Assembly (NCBI GenBank): GCA_937907055.1
Contig: CALCTW010000090.1
Coordinates: forward strand, 1 to 11,387
Direction: 5' to 3'
Length of the DNA: 11,387 bases
From: an uncultured Clostridia bacterium
GTDB taxonomy: Bacteria; Bacillota; Clostridia; Christensenellales; Aristaeellaceae
A program made the position numbers and the translations under genes. The notes beneath the pieces were generated by a model. It searched no databases. It saw only the letters and a program-made list of their open reading frames with translations, and had not been told where the DNA came from. Positions 6,927 through 11,387 of the stretch are shown here, in pieces (the first letter of the stretch is position 1; every line of letters starts with the position of its first letter).

Positions 6927-6960
6927 CGGATTCGCCACAGCCCTATAGGGAAGTAATCCG
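6927..6960. repeat. Nested palindrome after the kinase gene
   Basis: CGGATT (6927-6932) and AATCCG (6955-6960) enclose the perfect palindrome CCCTATAGGG (6941-6950). It lies 13 bp after the kinase stop and before the terminator. It has no T-run, so it is not itself a terminator; a binding site or a degenerate mobile-element end are possible. Confidence 0.4.
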
Positions 6961-6994
6961 AAAAGTGACTGAGGCGAAGTAAAAGCAAATGAAT

Positions 6995-7036
6995 AATGCC
7001 AGAAGGAGTGTATTGCTTCTTCTGGCATTTTCTTTT
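6995..7036 (+). terminator. Intrinsic terminator of the two-component operon
   Basis: AATGCCAGAAG (6995-7005) and CTTCTGGCATT (7019-7029) form a perfect 11-bp stem with a 13-nt loop, followed by a T-rich tail (TTCTTTT). It lies 82 bp past the kinase stop. Confidence 0.85.
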
Positions 7037-7095
7037 CATACATTCGATTCTTATTTTCCTGCGCATTACAATGATGGCATAAGGAGGCGAAGACA

Positions 7096-7313
7096 ATGAA
7101 ACAAACTAAACGGTATATCTGTCTTGATGACTTTGAGTGGCGAGTGGCTGTGAATACTCTGAATTGCGCAGGAGGTACCTGCGCACCCACAAGAGCGGCA
7201 TCTATACCGGAATGCTGCTGACTGACAAACTGGATGCACACCTGAAAGAAACCGGCGCCGCAGCTGAGGATATATCCGCCGGTTTTCCCGAACTTTACGA
7301 ACATTTAACATAA
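7096..7313 (+). pseudogene. Degraded mobile-element small genes, possibly TnpV-like
   Basis: An excellent ribosome site (AAGGAGG, 7081-7087) precedes ATG 7096, but the frame yields only 41 residues before TGA at 7219. Its start, MKQTKRYICLDDFEWRV, resembles small proteins found on Firmicutes mobile elements. In another frame, from about 7164 to TAA 7311, there is LRRRYLRTHKSGIYTGMLLTDKLDAHLKE in outline, which resembles the core of TnpV proteins (YL..H+.G.Y..LL..KL..HL.E). Neither part is complete and they are in different frames, so I read this as fused and frameshifted remnants. The last codons run into the Pho-like promoter. The TnpV resemblance is from memory and unproven. Confidence 0.4.
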
Positions 7314-7348
7314 AAATGGTTTTAGATTTTACATCCGTCTGTTTGAAT
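7293..7348 (+). promoter_or_regulatory. Pho-box-type promoter for the NptA operon
   Basis: CTTTACG (7293), TTTAACA (7304) and TTTTACA (7327) are spaced N4 and N16, then N9 and TTGAAT (7343-7348) in the -10 position. The spacing is identical, base for base, to the promoter at 4507-4562. Even the N16 segments share TTTT and GA at the same offsets (positions 10-13 and 15-16). Again the -35 position is poor (TTTTAG), implying activation by the neighbouring response regulator. Confidence 0.65.
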
Positions 7349-7366
7349 GAACACGAGGTGAAAGCC

Positions 7367-7618
7367 ATGCGTAAGTTATGGAAACTGAGCGGCCGGCTGT
7401 CGAAAACAGATGACAGAGAACGCCGCTGCGGATGCTTCCTGATGCTGAATTGTATGATCGCCGGGTTCGCCGGTTTGATCGTCTGGCTGATCGTCCGCCT
7501 GTTCGCGCTGGATTCGATCGACTGGCTCGTCTGCTTTATCGGTTTTCCGGTGGTCTTCCACGGGATCATCGGCAGCAGCGTTTATCTGATGAATTTGAAC
7601 GAGGATTCGGAGGCATAA
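7367..7618 (+). CDS. Small two-TM membrane protein upstream of nptA
   Basis: The 83-residue protein has a basic N-terminus (residues 1-21, including RKLWKLSGRLSKTDDRERR), a hydrophobic helix at about 23-45 and a second at about 51-73, then an acidic tail. I do not recognise a named family. ATG 7367 is used because GAGGTG (7355-7360) is 6 bp upstream; the frame extends to 7316 but that would place the start inside the Pho-like promoter. The stop is 2 bp before the nptA start, with the nptA ribosome site inside this gene, so the two are surely cotranscribed. A role as an accessory or regulatory subunit of the phosphate transporter is inference from position alone. Confidence 0.65.
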   Translation: MRKLWKLSGRLSKTDDRERRCGCFLMLNCMIAGFAGLIVWLIVRLFALDSIDWLVCFIGFPVVFHGIIGSSVYLMNLNEDSEA

Positions 7619-7620
7619 TC

Positions 7621-9375
7621 ATGGATCTTTTTAACGTATTGACCCTGATCGGGGGCCTGGCCCTGTTCCTGTTCGGCATGAACCTGATGGGCGAAGCGCT
7701 GGAAAAGCGCGCGGGCGGCAGCCTGAAGACCCTGCTTGGCAGGCTGACGACCGGCAAATGGGCGGGACTGATGACCGGTATGGGCGTAACGGCGATCATC
7801 CAGTCCTCTTCCGCCACGACAGTCATGGTCGTCGGCTTTGTCAATTCGGGCCTGATGACACTGAAGCAGGCCATCAATGTGATCATGGGTGCCAATATCG
7901 GCACGACCATCACGGCCTGGATCCTGAGCCTGAGCGGTCTGGAGAGCAGTAATCTATTTGTGCGGCTGCTCAAGCCCAGTTCCTTCACACCCCTGCTGGC
8001 GCTGCTGGGACTGGTGTTCTACATGACCGCGAAAAAGAGCAAGCGCAAAGATACCGGCATCATCCTGCTCGGCTTTGCCACGCTGATGTTCGGCATGGAG
8101 ACCATGAGCGGCGCGGTGGCCGGGCTGAAAAATGTGCCCGCCTTCGCCAATATTCTGGTCATCTTTCAGCATCCTGTGCTGGGCGTGCTGGCCGGCGCGC
8201 TGCTGACCGCCGTCATTCAGTCCTCCTCCGCGTCTGTGGGCATTCTGCAGGCGCTGTCTTCGACAGGGCAGGTAACCGTCGGCACAGCCATCCCGATCAT
8301 CATGGGACAGAATATCGGTACCTGCGTGACCGCACTGATCTCTTCCGTGGGTGCCAACCGCAACGCCCGCCGGGCCGCGCTGGTGCATCTGTGCTTCAAT
8401 GTGATCGGCACACTGGTGTGGCTGGCGGTATTCTGCGCGGCGGACGCCATATTCAATTTTACCTTCACAGCCCTGCCCGCCAATCAGATGAGCATCGCTG
8501 TCATCCACTCCGTATTCAATGTTCTGTGCACGCTGCTGATGCTGCCGCTGACCCGGCTACTGGAAAAGCTGGCGTACATCATCGTACCGGAGACCGCTGC
8601 CGCGGGGACTGCCACGCAGCTGGATGAGCGCCTGATGTCCTCCCCCGCGATCGCCATCACCCGCTGCCGCGCGGTGGCCGGTGAACTGGCAAACAGCGCC
8701 ATCGAAGCCATGACGAAGGCGCTGCCGCTGCCGGACAGGATGGATGAGGCCGCGGCCGAAGAAGTGCGTATTCTGGAGGACGCGTCCGACAAATACGAGG
8801 ACATGCTGGGCAATTATCTGGTGAAGCTGTCGAGCCACCCGATGAATGAGGAGGACAGCAACCTTTCCGCCGAGCTGCTGTGCATGATCTCTGACTTTGA
8901 GCGCATCTCGGATCACGCGGTGTCCATTGTCGTCTCCGCCGAGGAGATCAACGCCAAACAGCTCCGCTTCTCTGATGAAGCGAAAGCAGAGATGCAGGTG
9001 ATCCGGAATGCCGTGCGCGAGATCGTGACCCTGACCCGCAAGGCATTCCTTGAGAACGACGCGGATGCCGCTTCCCGGGTGGAGCCGCTGGAGGAAGTGA
9101 TCGGTCTGCTGAAGGATCAGCTGCGCACCCGTCATGTGCTGCGCCTGCAGGGCGGCAACTGCTCCATTGAGGCAGGCTTCGTGCTGACTGATATTCTGAC
9201 CAACATGGAACGCGTCGCGGCGCATTGCTCCAACATCGCGGGACGCATTCTGGAGCAGGGTCAATCCCGTCTGGATCTGCATGAATATCTGGGCGATGTG
9301 CGCGCGCAGAATCCGCAGTATGCCTCACTGGTCAAAGACTATGAGCATCAGTATTCACTGATCAACATGGAATAA
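7621..9375 (+). CDS. nptA: Na+/phosphate cotransporter, NptA family, with PhoU-like tail
   Basis: The 584-residue product is a Na+-coupled phosphate importer (PF02690-type, COG1283). Two inverted NaPi repeats are visible: repeat 1 with QSSSATT (61-67) and MGANIGTT (89-96), repeat 2 with QSSSASV (200-206) and MGQNIGTC (228-235). About eight to nine hydrophobic helices span 1-325. The C-terminal cytoplasmic part (about 340-560) is helical and PhoU-like, with a metal-binding-type motif ERISDH (E427, D431). Its second copy reads MERVAAH, where A534 replaces the usual aspartate. ATG 7621 has CGGAGG 7 bp upstream; the longer upstream frame only overlaps the previous gene. A Pho-box-type promoter ahead of the preceding small gene suggests induction under phosphate limitation. 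A terminator follows the stop. Confidence 0.93.
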   Translation: MDLFNVLTLIGGLALFLFGMNLMGEALEKRAGGSLKTLLGRLTTGKWAGLMTGMGVTAIIQSSSATTVMVVGFVNSGLMTLKQAINVIMGANIGTTITAWILSLSGLESSNLFVRLLKPSSFTPLLALLGLVFYMTAKKSKRKDTGIILLGFATLMFGMETMSGAVAGLKNVPAFANILVIFQHPVLGVLAGALLTAVIQSSSASVGILQALSSTGQVTVGTAIPIIMGQNIGTCVTALISSVGANRNARRAALVHLCFNVIGTLVWLAVFCAADAIFNFTFTALPANQMSIAVIHSVFNVLCTLLMLPLTRLLEKLAYIIVPETAAAGTATQLDERLMSSPAIAITRCRAVAGELANSAIEAMTKALPLPDRMDEAAAEEVRILEDASDKYEDMLGNYLVKLSSHPMNEEDSNLSAELLCMISDFERISDHAVSIVVSAEEINAKQLRFSDEAKAEMQVIRNAVREIVTLTRKAFLENDADAASRVEPLEEVIGLLKDQLRTRHVLRLQGGNCSIEAGFVLTDILTNMERVAAHCSNIAGRILEQGQSRLDLHEYLGDVRAQNPQYASLVKDYEHQYSLINME

Positions 9376-9381
9376 ATAATG

Positions 9382-9410
9382 CAGCTGCCTGTATTCCGGG
9401 CAGCTGTTCT
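9382..9410 (+). terminator. Intrinsic terminator after nptA
   Basis: CAGCTGCC (9382-9389) and GGCAGCTG (9399-9406) form a perfect 8-bp stem with a 9-nt loop, followed by a short TTCTT tail. It begins 6 bp after the nptA stop. The T-run is modest, so some read-through is possible. Confidence 0.7.
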
Positions 9411-9438
9411 TGACTTGACCGGGAAAATCGCTTACGAT
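9410..9438 (+). promoter_or_regulatory. Sigma-A promoter of the second HD gene
   Basis: TTGACT (9410-9415) and TACGAT (9433-9438) are 17 bp apart, directly after the nptA terminator tail. The transcript would begin near 9445, giving a 5' leader of only about 25 nt that carries the ribosome site. Confidence 0.65.
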
Positions 9439-9469
9439 AAAGACAGATCCTTTGAAGGAGAATGAAAGC

Positions 9470-10135
9470 ATGACCCCTATCACCTTTGAACAATTAAAAG
9501 CCAATGAGACCGTACGCACCTATATCGCCATGGAGGACGAAGGCCTGGCGGTACTCGGCTACACCGAGCACAGCTTTGCCCATGTGACCCAGGTGGCGGA
9601 GCGCGCCGGTTATATTCTTGACACCCTGGGCTACCCGGAGAGGACGGCGGAGCTGGTGAGGATCGCCGGTTATCTGCATGATATCGGCAATATCGTCAAT
9701 CGTGTGGGACACAGCCAGAGCGGTGCCATCATGGCCTTCTCTCTTCTGTCCGATATGGGCATGCCGCCGCAGGAGATCACGCCCATCATCATGGCCATCG
9801 GCAATCACGACGAGGGCACGGGTGAGCCTGTGAGCGCGCTGGCTGCCGCGCTGATCCTGGCGGATAAATCCGACGTGCGCCGCAGCCGTGTGCGCAACAC
9901 AGACAAGAATACCTTTGATATCCATGACCGGGTGAATTATTCCGCCATCAAATCAGAACTGAAGATCAACGAGGCGCATACGATCATCAAACTGAAGCTG
10001 AAGGTGGATACACAGTACGGCTCGGTGATGGATTATTTCAGCATCTTCATGGAGCGCATGCTGCTCTGCCGCAAAGCCGCGCATAAGCTGGGGCTGGATT
10101 TCAAGCTGATGATCAACGAGCAGCAGATGATCTGA
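9470..10135 (+). CDS. HD-domain phosphohydrolase, uncharacterised clostridial type
   Basis: The 221-residue soluble protein has HD-superfamily ligands H38 (TEHSFAHVTQVAERA), H70-D71 (GYLHDIGN), H81 (RVGHSQSGA), H113-D114 (GNHDE) and D132 (LADKSDVRRSRVR). The extra histidines after the HD pair resemble HD-GYP-like or dinuclear HD sites, but there is no GYP motif. The C-terminal third (about 160-221) is a small alpha/beta region without a motif I recognise. It is not closely similar to the HD protein at 153-797. ATG 9470 has AAGGAG 9 bp upstream; the frame also opens at TTG 9452, which would overlap that ribosome site. It stands alone between a terminator-promoter pair and a downstream hairpin region. 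The substrate, perhaps a nucleotide, is unknown. Confidence 0.85.
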   Translation: MTPITFEQLKANETVRTYIAMEDEGLAVLGYTEHSFAHVTQVAERAGYILDTLGYPERTAELVRIAGYLHDIGNIVNRVGHSQSGAIMAFSLLSDMGMPPQEITPIIMAIGNHDEGTGEPVSALAAALILADKSDVRRSRVRNTDKNTFDIHDRVNYSAIKSELKINEAHTIIKLKLKVDTQYGSVMDYFSIFMERMLLCRKAAHKLGLDFKLMINEQQMI

Positions 10136-10166
10136 GCCCGCCGCGTCCGGGCCGTCTCCCGATCGC

Positions 10167-10201
10167 GGCGTCATCGGCGGCGTATGCCAGGCGATGACGC
10201 C
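10167..10201. repeat. Strong GC-rich hairpin downstream of the HD gene
   Basis: GGCGTCATCG (10167-10176) and CGATGACGCC (10192-10201) are perfect 10-bp arms; GGC/GCC inside extend the hairpin around a GTAT loop. CCGCG (10141-10145) and CGCGG (10164-10168) form a competing or stacked helix just before. No T-run follows, so it is not a simple intrinsic terminator. It may stabilise the 3' end of the HD transcript. Confidence 0.5.
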
Positions 10202-10301
10202 GTCCTGCTGCTGCGGATATTTCACATTTATACGGCTGGCAATGCAGGAATAATACATCAGATCACAGAATGTATAGTATTTTGGATCGGTTCATATGCA
10301 G

Positions 10302-10334
10302 CAAAGCATGGAGCTGCTCCATGCTTTGTTTTCG
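10302..10334 (+). terminator. Strong intrinsic terminator before the GGDEF gene
   Basis: CAAAGCATGGAGC (10302-10314) and GCTCCATGCTTTG (10316-10328) are perfect 13-bp arms around one base, followed by TTTT. It ends the HD-gene transcript or attenuates a leader of the next gene, whose start codon is about 40 bp downstream. The near-perfect symmetry may let it work in both directions, but the flanking A-run on the other strand is weak. Confidence 0.85.
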
Positions 10335-10370
10335 TATGTACCGTCATCATGACGATTCGGAGTGATCTGT

Positions 10371-11228
10371 TTGCATCAGCTTATCAACCTTCTGTATTAC
10401 GGCGGCGTCTCCCCGAAAAATCTCGCAGAGATCGCCAATGAAATTGATGAATCCAACCGGAAGAGCGTCATCTCCTACTCGATCATCTCCCTGGTCGGCT
10501 TCATCGCGGTACTCCTGTATGCCACGCTCGGACAAAACTCCGTGACGCGCAACGCTCCTTTCTATCTGGTCGGCATCGGCGTCATGGCGGCGCTGATCCT
10601 CCTGAATGTGACGCTCGCCCGGAAAAAGGCGGTCATCATCCATATCTCCGCCTATCTGTTCGTCATCGCGATCCTGGGCATCGGCATCATGCTGGCCGCC
10701 TCCAGCAAGGAGGACGTGACCGCCTCCTACATGGTCTTCCTGTTCGTCGCGCCGCTGCTGTTCACCATCCGGCCGCTGTATATCGATCTGGTCATTCTGG
10801 GCTCCAACATCTGCTATATCCTGCTGATGCTGAATATCCAGACGCCGGATGTGTTCCAGAAGAACATCGTCAACGCCCTCATCTACGGCGTTCTCAGCAT
10901 CTTTGTCTGCACCACGATGACGCGCATGAGGATGCAGAAGTTTGAGACCGACTACATGAACCGCATCCTGATGGAGACCGACCAGCTGACCGGCATGCTG
11001 AACCGCCGCAGCTACGAGCAGCACATCGCCCGCTTGAAGGCTGGCAGGAGCATTGTCGGCGTCAAGATCTGCGCTTTTGACATCAACGGCCTCAAAAAGG
11101 TCAACGACAATATCGGCCACCACGCCGGAGACGAGCTGATCCGCGGCGCCGCCGCATGCCTGGCCAATGTGTTCTCACGCTATGGCCAGTGCTACCGGGT
11201 GGGCGGCGATGAGTTCATCGCCATCCTG
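10371..11228 (+). CDS. Membrane diguanylate cyclase (GGDEF), 3'-truncated at a breakpoint
   Basis: About 286 residues of a c-di-GMP synthase. A short N-terminal segment (HQLINLLYYGGVSPKNLAEI) is followed by about six TM helices (33-53, 62-82, 88-108, 117-133, 136-155, 165-184), a short linker and the GGDEF domain. That domain starts DQLTGMLNRRSYE (204-216), has the metal aspartate D237 in FDINGLKKVND and the intact GGDEF signature (278-282). There is no RxxD inhibitory site at the usual spot nine residues before it, so product inhibition is not expected. The start is TTG 10371 with GGAG 8 bp upstream; a stop at 10350 limits extension. A 13-bp dyad (CGTCAT-C-ATGACG, 10342-10354) lies just ahead. 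Homology ends after FIAIL; the frame stays open to 11387 but encodes non-GGDEF residues antisense to another gene. Confidence 0.85.
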
Positions 11229-11240
11229 ATTGGGAACCTC
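11229..11240. other. Breakpoint joining two genes in opposite orientation
   Basis: Left of this point the + strand encodes a GGDEF domain up to FIAIL. Right of it the - strand encodes an L-serine dehydratase segment. Both proteins are interrupted mid-domain at the same place, with no recognisable insertion sequence, which fits an assembly chimera or an inversion end. Confidence 0.65.
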
Positions 11241-11387
11241 TTCGATGGTGATGTCTTCCTGTTCCTCAGGCTCGCCGTTGTTTTCGCCGTCGATGCGGAT
11301 GGAACCGCCGCCGATGCTGAAAATGCGGCGCCTGCCGATCTCGTTGCCGTTCTTGTCGAAGGCCTCGAACAGCATCGTATTGGGGTG
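11235..11387 (-). pseudogene. L-serine dehydratase (Fe-S type) internal fragment
   Basis: Reading in from the window edge on the minus strand, about 50 residues resemble the beta-domain of iron-sulfur L-serine ammonia-lyases: HPNTMLFEAFDKNGNE, then RRRIFSIGGGSIRI, corresponding to the family pattern H-x-N-x-M-x-F...YSIGGG. The segment then passes through an acidic stretch (GEPEEQEDITIEEV), after which family members continue with YP. Here it changes to PNQDGDE, the antisense of the GGDEF gene; that frame stops at 11175. The 5' part of the gene lies beyond the window, so the fragment is partial at one end and broken at the other. The enzyme converts L-serine to pyruvate and ammonia; this piece cannot act alone. 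Confidence 0.6.

Noticed and set aside
7432..7620. N-terminal extension of the nptA frame
   Set aside because: It overlaps the small membrane protein gene out of frame. ATG 7621 has a well-placed ribosome site and starts exactly at the family N-terminus.
10347..11123. 258-codon open frame on the minus strand
   Set aside because: It is antisense to the GGDEF gene. The Asp/His/Gln-rich translation reflects the reverse complement of GC-rich coding DNA.
10371..11387. A 339-codon + frame read as a GGDEF fusion protein
   Set aside because: The last 50 or so codons are antisense to a recognisable serine dehydratase segment, so the tail is an artefact of the junction.
1..11387. CRISPR arrays, tRNA or rRNA genes, phage or toxin-antitoxin systems
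   Set aside because: There are no spaced direct repeats, no cloverleaf or rRNA-like stretch and no recognisable defence or phage gene on either strand.

Overview
The window reads as a metagenome-type contig from anaerobic Firmicutes (Clostridia, gut or rumen style). The evidence is Shine-Dalgarno-led genes, an MgtE with a long attenuated leader, a TSCPD/flavodoxin redox cassette, a PhoP/PhoR-type pair and a TnpV-like remnant. It is probably a composite of at least two pieces. Codon use and base composition change abruptly inside the small TSCPD gene, at about 3315-3345. Left of that point arginine is mostly AGA (10 of 12 arginines in the first gene). Right of it arginine is CGN (the response regulator has 18 arginines and no AGA) and leucine is overwhelmingly CTG. 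A second break lies at about 11229-11240, where a GGDEF gene on + stops mid-domain and runs into a serine dehydratase fragment on -.

Left piece (1 to about 3330): an HD-domain phosphohydrolase (153-797); a two-TM protein of unknown function (815-1432); then a promoter, a leader of about 170 nt with an intrinsic terminator, and mgtE (1751-3145). The leader looks like a riboswitch or attenuator controlling Mg2+ uptake, but I do not see the classical M-box consensus in it.

Middle piece (about 3330 to 4349): the rest of the TSCPD protein gene, a PNPOx-like flavoprotein and a short flavodoxin, closely spaced as one operon.

Phosphate block (4507-9375): a PhoP/PhoB-type regulator and PhoR-type kinase overlap by ATGA and end in a strong terminator. 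Next come a degraded mobile-element remnant, a small membrane protein and an NptA-type Na+/phosphate cotransporter with a PhoU-like tail. The regulator promoter and the transporter promoter share a detailed architecture: three TTTAACA-like heptamers spaced N4 then N16, followed by N9 and a -10 hexamer. The obvious reading is that the kinase/regulator pair autoregulates and switches on the transporter during phosphate limitation.

Right end (9376-11387): a terminator, a good sigma-A-type promoter and a second, unrelated HD-domain protein; a large hairpin and a textbook terminator; then a six-TM diguanylate cyclase with a TTG start, cut off just after its GGDEF motif; and the inverted serine dehydratase fragment running off the edge. 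No tRNA, rRNA, CRISPR array or intact transposase was seen.
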